64,000 nucleotides of DNA, from the NCBI RefSeq assembly GCF_039729145.1, contig NZ_CP155793.1, forward strand, positions 1,736,001 through 1,800,000. Reading direction: 5' to 3'. Under the pieces are notes generated by a model. That model was not told the origin of the DNA and did not search any database. It saw only the letters and a list, made by a program, of their open reading frames with translations. This DNA comes from Microbacterium sp. SY138. Lineage in GTDB: Bacteria > Actinomycetota > Actinomycetes > Actinomycetales > Microbacteriaceae. Shown one piece after another: positions 38,195 through 46,577 of the stretch; the first letter of the stretch is position 1, and each line of letters opens with the position of its first letter. The translations under genes and the position numbers were made by a program.

Positions 38195-39317
38195 GCGTCG
38201 GGAACGCCTGCAGCACCATCTCCACGAGCTCCGCCAGCGGTCGGGTCAGCGGGTCGGTGGCGGGGAGTCCGGTGTCGAGCTCGATCTCGTCGATGGCGGC
38301 GGCGAGCTGCTCCGCCGTGAGGTTCTCATGGTTCACCGTGACGCCGATGACCTTCGTGTCGGCGAAAGCCTCGATCAGGGCGATCTCACTCGTGACCGTC
38401 GGCATAGCGACCATCGGGAAGTCGCCCAGGACCGTCCGGCCCGGGGCGTGCTGCACGATGACCCCCGCAGGCTGACTGCCGCGGAGGATGTGCGCCGAGG
38501 TGATGTATGCGGGGTGGCTGAGCGCGCCCTGGCCCTCCACGATGATGACGTCCGGGTCTTCGCCTTCGAATGCCGCGACCACCTGGTTCTCGACCTCACC
38601 CGAGCAGAACTGGGGCACGAGGGCGTCGAGCGCGACGCCGTAGCGGCCGCCCTGGATGATCGTGGTCTGTCCGGTGCCGACCATCACGGCGTGGACGCCA
38701 CGATCGTTGAGGGCCTTCACGAGGATCGTCGCGGTGGTGCGCTTGCCGATCGCGCCGTCGGTCCCGAGGATGGTGATCCGCGGACAGGTCACGTCGAAGA
38801 TGCGGCCGGAGAACAGATGGAGATCCTTCTTGTCCCGGGGGCGACGGATATCGGTGATCGTGACCTGGGCGAGAAGGGCAGCCGCGACGAACTCGGCATC
38901 GTCGGTGAGGAACTCGTGCAGGCCGTTGATGATGTGCATCCCGCGGGCGATGCCGTCCAGCAGCACGGTGCGCTGGTCGGCGGAGAGCAGCCCATCAGCC
39001 GGTGCGACACCGCAGATCAGGTAGTCCGGCACGTGACCTGCATGAGCGATCGCCGTCGGGAGTCCGTCGAGGATCGGGATGTCGTTCGCGAGACCGTCCA
39101 GGAGCACCCCGGCGTCCGCACCCGCGTGGGTGCTGTCGATGACGCTGAGGATCTCGTACTTCTCCGAGTGTCGGACCAGACCGTTCGCGGTCTTGCCGTC
39201 CTGCTCGCCGAACTGGCCCTCGCAATACACGATGGCCGTGGTGCCGACGGGGAGGGCGGTGGGCGCCGCCCAGGCGTGCGCAGGGTCGAGAAAAGAGGGG
39301 ACTGACGGGGTGGGCAT
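38160..39317 (-). CDS. DUF1611 family protein (DgcN-like N-acyltransferase fold)
   Basis: 385 residues. The C-terminal DUF1611 domain, a P-loop-like fold, is visible in ITILGTDGAIGKRTTATILVKAL and VIIVEGQGALSHPAYITS, with the N-terminal Rossmann-like part giving TTAIVYCEGQFG and DYLICGVAPADGLLS. The family includes DgcN, a D-glutamate N-acetyltransferase of D-glutamate catabolism, and proteins of unknown role; no partner DgcA epimerase is adjacent. ATG 39317 has GAGGAGC upstream. The 3' end runs 35 bases into the convergent PemK-like gene. Exact function is uncertain. Confidence 0.78.
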   Translation of the reverse strand: MPTPSVPSFLDPAHAWAAPTALPVGTTAIVYCEGQFGEQDGKTANGLVRHSEKYEILSVIDSTHAGADAGVLLDGLANDIPILDGLPTAIAHAGHVPDYLICGVAPADGLLSADQRTVLLDGIARGMHIINGLHEFLTDDAEFVAAALLAQVTITDIRRPRDKKDLHLFSGRIFDVTCPRITILGTDGAIGKRTTATILVKALNDRGVHAVMVGTGQTTIIQGGRYGVALDALVPQFCSGEVENQVVAAFEGEDPDVIIVEGQGALSHPAYITSAHILRGSQPAGVIVQHAPGRTVLGDFPMVAMPTVTSEIALIEAFADTKVIGVTVNHENLTAEQLAAAIDEIELDTGLPATDPLTRPLAELVEMVLQAFPTLSPRRTTRSAA

Positions 39318-39593
39318 GATGCTCCTCGGGCTCACACAGAGGAGGCGACGGAGAACGAAATGACCCAGGAGGCCCGTTGGTCGACGAGAAGTCTTCCCTG
39401 ATGCCGGCGAGATACCGGCATGCTCAACGTAGCAGGGCTGCCTGGGACCGGGCCGCGAGTGCGCCGTCGAGAGACTCGAGTCGAGCTCCCCGGCCCGCAG
39501 GTCGTTCGTCCTCGAGGCGGGGAGGCAATCCGATCCGTGGCGGGCTTCGAACCAGTGGTGAGTCGCGGAAGCGGCGCCACACAAGGAGGAATC

Positions 39594-39980
39594 ATGCGTT
39601 TCATCCCCACCAAGGTCCACGGAATTCTCGACTACATCGTCGGCGTCGCGTTGATCGCCGCTCCCTGGCTGTTCGGCTTCGCGAACGTGGGCGGAGCGGC
39701 GGTCATCATCCCGATCGTCCTCGGTGTCGGGCTGATCGTGTACAGCCTCTTCACGAAGTACGAATGGGGTCCCTTCGGTTTCATCCCGATGCCCGTCCAC
39801 CTGGTGTTCGACATCGTCGCCAGCCTCTTCCTCGCCCTCTCGCCGTGGATCTTCGGGTTCGCGGGCGAGGCGCTGAACGTCTGGCTCCCGCACGTCGTCG
39901 TCGGCGTCGCCGTGATCGTCGTGGTGCTGTTCTCGCAGCCGCAGCCGGCGACCACCAGGGGGCATGCGGCCACGGCCTGA
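39594..39980 (+). CDS. SPW repeat membrane protein
   Basis: 128 residues with four membrane helices built as two similar hairpins: IVGVALIAAPWLFGFANVGG and IVASLFLALSPWIFGFAGEA carry the APW/SPW motif that names the family. MRFIPTKVHGILDYIV is a common start. Function unknown; such proteins are often stress-linked. A near-perfect AAGGAGGA ribosome site precedes the ATG. The 276-base gap upstream (39318-39593) shows only a short hairpin (39401-39421) and no gene. Confidence 0.85.
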   Translation: MRFIPTKVHGILDYIVGVALIAAPWLFGFANVGGAAVIIPIVLGVGLIVYSLFTKYEWGPFGFIPMPVHLVFDIVASLFLALSPWIFGFAGEALNVWLPHVVVGVAVIVVVLFSQPQPATTRGHAATA

Positions 39981-40055
39981 TCCCCGCAGAGACGCGGTGC
40001 CGGGCGACTGGACTTCCCGAAGCGGTCGCCCGGCATCGTCATGTCCTGGCGCAGG

Positions 40056-40493
40056 TCACGAGGCATCGAGACCGCGGAGCGCGTTGCTCAGCCATCGCCC
40101 GTAGAGCAGCCACGGCTCACCCTCGCGGCGGAGGGCGTCGACGTGCGTCCGCAGATCGTCCGTCAACGTGAACCACTCTCCGCCTTCGCGGACCGAGGCG
40201 AACTCGCGGTGTCGCTGCTGCTCGACCGGGCGTCCGCCTCGCTCGAAGGCGAGGAGCTCGTCGTGTCGGATGCTCGCCAGCCGTTGTCGCGGTCGTCGGC
40301 TCGTGCCGATCTTCACCCGACGGTCGAAACGGATGTAGTAGACGATGTCGATACGGGGGAGCGGGAGATCGGCGTCGGGGACGTCCCCGTAACGCCATCC
40401 GCAGGAGGCGCAGCGCCAGGAGTCGTCACCGCGGGCACCGACCGTTCCTCCGCAGAGGGTGCACGGGCCCGGGAGAGCTTGTTCCTTCGACAC
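40056..40493 (-). CDS. GIY-YIG-type (T5orf172-like) protein with zinc ribbon
   Basis: 145 residues. The N-terminal CxxC pair (GPCTLCGG and WRCASCGW) forms a zinc ribbon. The rest resembles the T5orf172/MUG113 branch of GIY-YIG: IVYYIRFDRRVKIGTSRRPRQRLASI includes the KIGT-x-R-RQRL signature and GGRPVEQQRHREFASVREGGEWFTL the E-x-x-H-x-x-F-x-x-R-x-x-G-E-W-F pattern. Nuclease activity is likely from the family but not shown; the target is unknown. It stands alone, convergent with the SPW gene. Confidence 0.72.
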   Translation of the reverse strand: MSKEQALPGPCTLCGGTVGARGDDSWRCASCGWRYGDVPDADLPLPRIDIVYYIRFDRRVKIGTSRRPRQRLASIRHDELLAFERGGRPVEQQRHREFASVREGGEWFTLTDDLRTHVDALRREGEPWLLYGRWLSNALRGLDAS

Positions 40494-40583
40494 CGTGGCA
40501 GGCTACGCGCCCCCTCGGACACCTGCCTCTTCTGCGGTGCGCGCCGCTCGCCTACTCTCGAACGGAGGATGAAGGGATCGGCG

Positions 40584-41741
40584 ATGACGACGACGCGGAG
40601 GGCGCAGAGGACGCCGGCCGATCCGCGTGTCGCCGCGGTCGCTCGCGGGGCGGGCGCTCTCGTCTCGACTGCTCTCGTCTCGACTGCTCTCATCGCGATC
40701 GCTCTCGCCGCGTGCGCTCCTACGTCCCCCGCCTCGTCCTCTCCCGCGCCGCTCGCACCCTCGCCGTCCGCCGGATCGGGAAGCATCGTTCCGGGGCGCG
40801 CGTCTACGGTCGCGGCTGGACTGGAGGCCCCATGGTCCATCGCCTTCTTCGGGAGCACGGCGCTGATCAGCGAACGGGACACCGCCCGCATCGTCGAGGT
40901 TTCCGGCGACGGGAGGCTTCGCGAGCTCGGGATGATCGACGGCGTCGCGCCTCGAGGAGAGGGGGGACTGCTCGGTATCGCGCTGCGGGACGATTGGCTG
41001 TACGCGTACTCGACGGCTGTCGGCGAGAACAGGGTGCAGCGCTTCGCGTTGTCGGGGGCGCCGGGTTCGTTCGAGCTCGGCGAATCCGAGACGATCCTCT
41101 CCGGGATCCCCGCCGCCGGGAATCACAACGGCGGACGCATCGCGTTCGGCCCCGACGACATGCTCTACGTGACGGTCGGCGACGCGGGCGACCGTGAGGG
41201 GGCTCAGGATCGGGACTCGCTGGCCGGGAAGATCCTCCGCATCACACCGGACGGGGACGTGCCGGAGGACAACCCCTTCCCGGGATCACCCATCTACAGC
41301 CTGGGCCACCGCAATCCTCAGGGCCTGGCGTGGGACGACGAGGGCACGCTCTACGCGAGCGAGTTCGGCCAGGACACCTGGGACGAACTGAACGTGATCG
41401 AGGCCGGTGGGAACTACGGGTGGCCGACGGTCGAGGGGATCGCCGATCATGAAGGGTTCGTCGATCCGGTCCAGCAGTGGTCGCCGGACACCGCGAGTCC
41501 GAGCGGCATCACGATCGCATCGGGATCGATCTTCATCGCGAATCTCCGCGGAGAGCGGCTCAGGGAGGTGCCGCTCTCCGACGTGCGCACCGCCGGGGAA
41601 TACTTCGTCGAATCGCTCGGGAGGCTTCGCGACGTCGTGGTCGCGCCAGACGGGGCACTCTGGGTTCTCACGAACAACACGGACGGGCGGGGCGATCCCC
41701 GCGAGCGCGACGACCGGGTCCTGCGTATTCCGATCGAGTAG
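40584..41741 (+). CDS. PQQ-dependent sugar dehydrogenase-like lipoprotein
   Basis: 385 residues. A signal peptide ends in the lipobox IALAAC, so the mature protein is a surface lipoprotein. The beta-propeller of the soluble glucose dehydrogenase/Hhip type shows GLEAPWSIAFF, EGGLLGIAL, NHNGGRIAFGPDDMLYVTVGDAGD (with quinone and Ca contacts expected in NHNGG and GDAG), SLGHRNPQGLAWD and NYGWPTVEG. Members oxidise sugars using PQQ, but no PQQ synthesis gene is near. ATG 40584 has GAAGGG upstream; ATG 40569 follows GGAGG too closely. The signal peptide contains a 15-base tandem repeat. Confidence 0.85.
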   Translation: MTTTRRAQRTPADPRVAAVARGAGALVSTALVSTALIAIALAACAPTSPASSSPAPLAPSPSAGSGSIVPGRASTVAAGLEAPWSIAFFGSTALISERDTARIVEVSGDGRLRELGMIDGVAPRGEGGLLGIALRDDWLYAYSTAVGENRVQRFALSGAPGSFELGESETILSGIPAAGNHNGGRIAFGPDDMLYVTVGDAGDREGAQDRDSLAGKILRITPDGDVPEDNPFPGSPIYSLGHRNPQGLAWDDEGTLYASEFGQDTWDELNVIEAGGNYGWPTVEGIADHEGFVDPVQQWSPDTASPSGITIASGSIFIANLRGERLREVPLSDVRTAGEYFVESLGRLRDVVVAPDGALWVLTNNTDGRGDPRERDDRVLRIPIE

Positions 41742-41833
41742 GGCCACGGAGGGCGGCGACGCGCGACGACGGGCGGCATCGGGGCAATCCGCTTCGTCCG
41801 AGCGGGAGAGGTGCAGGCGCGGGGGCAGTGCGC

Positions 41834-41878
41834 CGATGGCTCCGCACACGCCTTGTCGACATCTGTGCGGAGCCATCG
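41834..41878. terminator. Terminator between the dehydrogenase and symporter genes
   Basis: Perfect 15-bp inverted repeat (41834-41848 and 41864-41878) with 15-base loop between convergent genes; no U tract. Confidence 0.75.
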
Positions 41879-41882
41879 ATGA

Positions 41883-42014
41883 TCAGATGATGTCGCGCCC
41901 TTCGCGTTTCGCCTCCTTGGCGTCCTTCACGAAAGCCCGAATCACGACGGTGAGCACCCCGACGACGATGATCGGCCACACCAGTACGTACGCGGTCAAC
42001 AGAATGGTCTCCAT
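41883..42014 (-). CDS. Putative small subunit of the sodium:solute symporter
   Basis: 43-residue single-helix membrane protein: METILLTAYVLVWPIIVVGVL starts the helix, and the tail VKDAKEAKREGRDII is charged. Its ATG overlaps the symporter stop by one base (TGATG), so both are translated together. Similar 30-50-residue proteins accompany SSS and NSS transporters in actinobacteria (for example MetS with MetP in Corynebacterium). It is too short to be caught by usual ORF length limits. Role by analogy and position. Confidence 0.75.
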   Translation of the reverse strand: METILLTAYVLVWPIIVVGVLTVVIRAFVKDAKEAKREGRDII

Positions 42015-43705
42015 CAGGCGTCCTTCCCGGCGAGCGTGGCGTCGCCCTTCACATCGGCGCTTCGTGTGATATCCCCGGTGTCGAAGCTGCCGGTGCGCTC
42101 CTTGATCAGGTCGAAGTCGAATCTCCGCGTCCTGTTCATCATCGTGAGGGCGACGCAGACCAACGTGCTCACCGCGTATGCGACCAGCGACCCCGACAAC
42201 ACCGGGTACTGGTGCAGGAAGCCGATCGCGAACGGCGCCGACACCAGCGTGGCCAGCGTCCCGACCACAAGCGCCACCCGCAGACCGAAGAAGCCGAACG
42301 ACATCAGGGCCAGGACCACCCCGATCCCGACGACGGAGAGGACGTCACTCGCGAGACCCCAGCCCCCCGACAGGGAGATCCACTCGAAACGCACGGGCAG
42401 GAACGCGGCGAGCGCGGCGATCACGGCGATGCTGAACGCGGCGTTCGTCACGCGGTCCCAGTAGAAGCTCGCGATGACCGGGAACACGAGCGCTCCCCAC
42501 AGTGCACCGACGAACACCAGGAGGTCGAGGATGTTGAACTGCATCGATGCGAAGCCGAGTGCCGCGGCGGTTGCGCCGATCATGGTGAGTCTGCCGATGA
42601 GCAGCATCGTCTTCGGATTGGCGTTCTTCTTGCCCGCGATGTTCTGCCCGTAGATGTCAGCCATCATGATCGACGAGAGAGCCGTCATGTCGGCATCCGC
42701 GGTCGACGACAACGAGCCGATGATCATGACGAAGAACACGCAGATCAGCAGCGGGGGCAGGTATGTCGACGCCATCTGCGGGATCAGATTGTTGACGTCG
42801 CCGTCCATCGGCTGGATCCCTGCGTACAGGGCGAGCACTCCCAGCATGCCGATCCCGATGATAGACGCGCCGTACCCGAATGTCGCGGTGACGAATGTCT
42901 TCTTGATCAGGTCCTCTCGCACGGCGAACAGTCGTTGCGCGATGGTCTGGTTGCCGATCGCGTAGGCGAGCACCGCGGCGATGTAGGGAGCGCCCTGGTT
43001 GAAGAACGCGTCGGAAGAGAAGAAGTCGCCCTGCTGCGGGGTGAGGTTCGCTGCGCCGGTGACGAACAGCTCGGGGCCACCCGCGGCGAAGAAGATCACC
43101 GGAACGATGATCGCGACGGCCCCCAGCATGGCGATGACCTGCGCGAAGTCGGTGAGCACCGACGCCCTGAAGCCCGACCACAGCGTGTAGGCGAGCACGC
43201 CGATCGCGATGGCGACGATGCCCTGTGTGAAGGTGAACGGCGACAGCATCGAGACGAGCGCGCCTCCGGCGATCAGATTCGACGTGAGGCTGATCAGGCT
43301 GCCGAGCACATTGGAGCCGGCGAGCATGAGCTGACTCGAACGTCCGTGGCGGGCGAACATGACCTCGGCGATGGTGTGCGCGTGGGGTGCGACCGTGCGG
43401 ATGCGGCGCCCGAACGGATAGATGAGGAGGATCATCAGTGCACCCCAGAGGCCGTAGTGAATGGGGCCGGAGATGCCGTAGGTGTATCCGGATGTCGCGG
43501 AGGCGTACATCGAGGATGCCCAGATCCAGGTAGCGGTCATCGAGGCGGCGGAGATGCCGAACCCGATCTTGCCGCCACCGGTCATGTATCCGTCGGCGTT
43601 CTCCTTTCTGCGGGAGATGCGGATGGACATGTAGAGGCTGCCGCCGAAGAACAGCAGCATGAGCAGGATCACGACCGGTCCTGACAGTGTGTGGAAGTCT
43701 TCCAC
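42014..43705 (-). CDS. Sodium:solute symporter (SSS family)
   Basis: 563 residues with about 13 membrane helices. ISAASMTATWIWASSMYASATSGYTYG (helices 2-3) and GALMILLIYPFGRRIRT are typical of the SSS subgroup related to urea or carboxylate carriers; IIGSLSSTADADMTALSSIMMADIYG is the conserved Na-site segment with paired Ser/Thr (helix 8). Substrate cannot be deduced. GTG 43705 fits the start of homology; the in-frame extension upstream is not supported. Followed at once by the 43-residue partner. Confidence 0.88.
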   Translation of the reverse strand: MEDFHTLSGPVVILLMLLFFGGSLYMSIRISRRKENADGYMTGGGKIGFGISAASMTATWIWASSMYASATSGYTYGISGPIHYGLWGALMILLIYPFGRRIRTVAPHAHTIAEVMFARHGRSSQLMLAGSNVLGSLISLTSNLIAGGALVSMLSPFTFTQGIVAIAIGVLAYTLWSGFRASVLTDFAQVIAMLGAVAIIVPVIFFAAGGPELFVTGAANLTPQQGDFFSSDAFFNQGAPYIAAVLAYAIGNQTIAQRLFAVREDLIKKTFVTATFGYGASIIGIGMLGVLALYAGIQPMDGDVNNLIPQMASTYLPPLLICVFFVMIIGSLSSTADADMTALSSIMMADIYGQNIAGKKNANPKTMLLIGRLTMIGATAAALGFASMQFNILDLLVFVGALWGALVFPVIASFYWDRVTNAAFSIAVIAALAAFLPVRFEWISLSGGWGLASDVLSVVGIGVVLALMSFGFFGLRVALVVGTLATLVSAPFAIGFLHQYPVLSGSLVAYAVSTLVCVALTMMNRTRRFDFDLIKERTGSFDTGDITRSADVKGDATLAGKDA

Positions 43706-44093
43706 CGGGTACTCGCTTTCTCGTCTTGGTGCGGCGATGCCGCCTGTCGATGGAGAAGGAGTCCCGCTAAGTGGGGGAGTAATGCGTCGTCTGGTGTTGA
43801 GGGTTCTGCGGGGAGTGGAGAAGGGTCGGCATGGCGAGAACGAACCTGGACCACTGAGGCGCATCACAGCACACAGACGAGTAGCCCGGGGTGCGGCTCC
43901 TTTCGAGGACGTCCGTTTCCGGGCGCACCGAACAGCGGTGCATCCTCGAACGGGATTCGGTGATCGCGTGGTCGCCGGTCGGCGTCTGACGCGTGAGATC
44001 GCGGCGGAGCCACGACCATCGCTCAGGGGGTGAGAGCGTCTCTCGACCATAGCAAGTTCCCAGGAACGCCGCCGGGGGAGCGGGCAGGGGACG
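43706..44093. other. Intergenic stretch without a supported gene
   Basis: About 390 bases upstream of the symporter start and before the tRNA-Val terminator. It presumably holds the symporter promoter. Open frames here are Arg-rich, without homology or ribosome sites. I looked for riboswitch-like conserved stretches and saw none I could name. Confidence 0.5.
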
Positions 44094-44119
44094 AAAAAGC
44101 CCCCGGGAGAACCGGGGGC
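44094..44119 (-). terminator. Terminator after tRNA-Val(CAC)
   Basis: 8-bp stem (44099-44106 and 44112-44119) with 5-base loop, followed on the minus strand by five T residues. Confidence 0.85.
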
Positions 44120-44126
44120 GATGTGG

Positions 44127-44199
44127 TGGGCGATACCGGACTCGAACCGATGACCTCTTCCGTGTGAAGGAAGCGCGCTACCAACTGCGCCAATCGCCC
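44127..44199 (-). tRNA. tRNA-Val (anticodon CAC)
   Basis: 73-base cloverleaf: acceptor GGGCGAT, D-loop GGCGCAGTTGGTAGCGC, anticodon stem CTTCC with loop TTCACAC, and T-arm GGTTCGAGTCC. CCA is not encoded. A terminator follows at 44094-44119. Confidence 0.95.
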
Positions 44200-44350
44200 A
44201 TACCCGTGGGGTACGTCAACCGATACTACCGGACGCTCGGAGGCCTCGCGGACCACTCGGCGAGACACGCGCGAGATTCGCTGCCGGTTTGGCGGAGTGC
44301 GGATCTTCGGCTAATGTTTCATGAGTGCCCGGGACAACCGGGAACGAAAT

Positions 44351-44423
44351 GCGGATGTAGCGCAGTTGGTAGCGCACAACCTTGCCAAGGTTGGGGTCGC
44401 GAGTTCGAGTCTCGTCATCCGCT
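44351..44423 (+). tRNA. tRNA-Gly (anticodon GCC)
   Basis: 73 bases: acceptor GCGGATG pairing with CATCCGC, anticodon stem CAACC with loop TTGCCAA, T-loop GAGTTCGAGTC. CCA not encoded. First of three plus-strand tRNAs sharing one terminator at 44653-44678. Confidence 0.96.
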
Positions 44424-44477
44424 CGAGTGCAGTAGGTCTTCTTCGGAAGGTCTGCCGCACGTGGGGTCAATCCACAC

Positions 44478-44548
44478 GGTGGCGTGGCCGAGCGGCTAGG
44501 CACCGGCCTGCAAAGCCGTTTACACGGGTTCGAATCCCGTCGCCACCT
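44478..44548 (+). tRNA. tRNA-Cys (anticodon GCA)
   Basis: 71 bases: acceptor GGTGGCG pairing with CGCCACC, anticodon loop CTGCAAA, T-arm GGGTTCGAATCCC. CCA not encoded. Confidence 0.95.
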
Positions 44549-44574
44549 CACGGAAAACTGAAAAGCCCCAACGG

Positions 44575-44646
44575 GCGCGATTGGCGCAGCGGTAGCGCGC
44601 TTCCCTGACACGGAAGAGGTCACTGGTTCGATCCCAGTATCGCGCA
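44575..44646 (+). tRNA. tRNA-Val (anticodon GAC)
   Basis: 72 bases: acceptor GCGCGAT pairing with ATCGCGC, anticodon stem CTTCC with loop CTGACAC, T-arm TGGTTCGATCCCA. CCA not encoded. Confidence 0.95.
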
Positions 44647-44652
44647 CACTGA

Positions 44653-44678
44653 AACCCCCGGATCTCCGGGGGTTTTTT
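44653..44678 (+). terminator. Terminator of the Gly-Cys-Val tRNA cluster
   Basis: 10-bp stem (44653-44662 and 44665-44674) with a 2-base loop and a T tract. Confidence 0.9.
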
Positions 44679-44763
44679 CGTGTCTCGAAAGTCTCTCGTA
44701 CTCCGAGGATGTCGCATCGGTTTCCGAAGCTGGCCGTTCCTCGTCGGGGGAGTGCCGCCCGCC

Positions 44764-44803
44764 GCTGCGGGCGTGCCCGGATGGGCCCGGGCACGCCCGC
44801 AGC
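44764..44803 (-). terminator. Terminator of the copC-PCuAC-efeB operon
   Basis: Perfect 17-bp inverted repeat (44764-44780 and 44787-44803) with a 6-base loop, directly after the efeB stop on the minus strand. Confidence 0.85.
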
Positions 44804-44806
44804 CGA

Positions 44807-46033
44807 TCACGTCAGAAGCGTGTCGCCGATGAATCCGTCTTCCGCGCATCCCGGCGGGATCGCGAACACGGCGGAGCCGATCGGCACGGTCCACTCGTTC
44901 AGCAGGTCGAGCTCGTCGAGCCGGCGCTGCATCGGGATGAACTGCCGCTCGACGTCGGCTTGGAACGAGACGAAGATCAGCCCCGACTCGGAGACCTCGG
45001 CGCCGATCGGACGCTCGTCGTAGTTGTACGCGCGCCGGAAGATGCGCTCCTCCCCGTCGCCGCGGGCCCGCCGGATATGTGCGAACTGCGGGATCACGGG
45101 GAACCCTATCGACGTCGTCGCCTCGAAATCGGGTTCGTCGAACTCGTCCGTCCCCGTCAACGGTGCCCCGTTGGCGAGTGTTCGCCCCACAGAGGCATCG
45201 CGGCCGCCGCGGTCCAGGCGGTCCCACTTGTCGAGGTCCATGCGGATGCGGCGGATCACCATGCCGGTGCCGCCTGCCAGCCAGCCGTCCGCACTCCACA
45301 CGACCTCGTCGAAGTCCGGTGTGCCCGGTTCGGGGTTGGTCGTGCCGTCCACCTGTCCGAAGAGGTTGCGCATCGTCGTCCCGGGGCGTTCCGTGCCGTA
45401 CGCGCGGCGGAACCCCTGCTGCGTCCATCGGATGCTCGCGAAGCCGCGGGCGTCCTTCAGGAGCATCCGTGTCGCGTGGGCAACCGTCAACGGATCGTCC
45501 CCGGCGATCTGCAACAGCAGGTCTCCATCCGAGAATTCCGGTCGCAGTTGATCCACCCCGAAAGCCGGGAGCGGTGCGAGCCACGCAGGGCCGGAGCCCG
45601 CGGCGCGCGCGACGAGACCGGGTCCGAAGCCGAAGGTGATCGTGAGCCGCGCCGGCGAGAGCGCGAGCTCCGGCTCGGAATCGGCGAGGGCGGGGAGCCC
45701 CTGCGTCAGACGAGCCGCGTCGTCCGTCAGGATCCGCATCAGGCGAGTGAGCCCGTCGCGGTCCACATCCTCGCGGAGATCGAGCCCGAGGAAGACACCG
45801 TGGGCTTGCGCCGCGGTGTCGACACCGGCTTGGTGGGTGCCGAAGAACGGAACGGTCTGCTCGCCGTTCATCGGCGTGGAGACCGGCTTCGCACCGTTCT
45901 CCTGACTGTTCAGGGCGAGGTCCACTCCGACGGCCGCGACCGCGCCGACGCCGGCGACGGCTCCCCCGAGGAGGAACTGTCGCCGGGTCGACCCGGCGCG
46001 GCGGGAGCGGGCGCCCTCGGCGGGCGCCGACAT
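44807..46033 (-). CDS. efeB: Dyp-type heme peroxidase, Tat-exported (EfeB-like)
   Basis: About 408 residues. The N-terminus has a Tat-type signal (GSTRRQFLLGGAVAGVGAVAA), so the folded heme protein is exported. The family motif GxxDG is in NLFGQVDGTTNPEPG, and FVSFQADVERQFIPMQRRLDE, ITFGFGPGL and WVDG-like segments fit EfeB/DyP class A. EfeB oxidises dyes or removes iron from heme; here it sits not with efeU/efeO but after copC and a PCuAC gene, which hints at copper or heme-oxidative stress. ATG 46033 is immediately before the GTG at 46036 that overlaps the PCuAC stop. Confidence 0.88.
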   Translation of the reverse strand: MSAPAEGARSRRAGSTRRQFLLGGAVAGVGAVAAVGVDLALNSQENGAKPVSTPMNGEQTVPFFGTHQAGVDTAAQAHGVFLGLDLREDVDRDGLTRLMRILTDDAARLTQGLPALADSEPELALSPARLTITFGFGPGLVARAAGSGPAWLAPLPAFGVDQLRPEFSDGDLLLQIAGDDPLTVAHATRMLLKDARGFASIRWTQQGFRRAYGTERPGTTMRNLFGQVDGTTNPEPGTPDFDEVVWSADGWLAGGTGMVIRRIRMDLDKWDRLDRGGRDASVGRTLANGAPLTGTDEFDEPDFEATTSIGFPVIPQFAHIRRARGDGEERIFRRAYNYDERPIGAEVSESGLIFVSFQADVERQFIPMQRRLDELDLLNEWTVPIGSAVFAIPPGCAEDGFIGDTLLT

Positions 46034-46566
46034 CACTGCCCCGAGCCGTCTTGCTCTTCGCCGCCCTCGTAGTTCTCGTTCGCGCCGGAGTAGTCCTTGA
46101 CGGGAGCGGTGAACTCATACGTGGAGTCGTCGGAGAACGTGAGGGTGAAGGTCACGTCGCTGCCTGCCGTGAGAGGACCGGTCAGGTCCATCATCATGAT
46201 GTGGTTGCCTCCCGGCTCCAGGGCGAGCTTCCCGCCGGCGGGAATGACGAACCCGCCGTCCTTCTCGCGCATCACCATCTCACCGGCCTCGTTCTCGACC
46301 GTCTCGTGCAGCTCGAGCATGTTCGACGCCTCGGACGTGACGGAGACGACGGTCACGTCGTCGTCACCGCTGTTGACGAGGGTGCCGAAACCGGCGGACA
46401 TGCCCTCTTCCGCCGACTTCACCCACGCATCCTCGATCGTGACGGCGTCACCGGCGGGGCGGGATGCGGATTCGGTCGGGGAGCTCTCCGGGGTGCACCC
46501 GGTGAGCGCGAGGAGGGAGACCGCGATAACGGCCGCGAGGCGGGGAAGGTTCTTGCTGGTGTTCAC
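46033..46566 (-). CDS. PCu(A)C-type copper chaperone lipoprotein
   Basis: About 177 residues. The signal ends in LLALTGC, a lipobox. The copper motif H-x10-12-M-x20-23-H-x-M is present: LELHETVENEAGEMVM and then GGNHIMMMDL. The C-terminal tail is acidic. PCuAC proteins carry Cu(I) to extracytoplasmic copper enzymes such as cytochrome oxidase. GTG 46566 has AAAGG upstream; GTG 46581, overlapping copC, is an alternative. Middle gene of the copC operon. Confidence 0.85.
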   Translation of the reverse strand: MNTSKNLPRLAAVIAVSLLALTGCTPESSPTESASRPAGDAVTIEDAWVKSAEEGMSAGFGTLVNSGDDDVTVVSVTSEASNMLELHETVENEAGEMVMREKDGGFVIPAGGKLALEPGGNHIMMMDLTGPLTAGSDVTFTLTFSDDSTYEFTAPVKDYSGANENYEGGEEQDGSGQ

Positions 46567-46577
46567 AATGGTGCCTT

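Noticed and set aside
40041..40583. Longer N-terminus of the sugar dehydrogenase-like protein
   Set aside because: The extra 180 residues overlap the opposite-strand GIY-YIG gene and would place the signal peptide in the middle of the protein.
43706..44093. Gene or riboswitch upstream of the symporter
   Set aside because: Frames lack homology and no conserved riboswitch core could be recognised.
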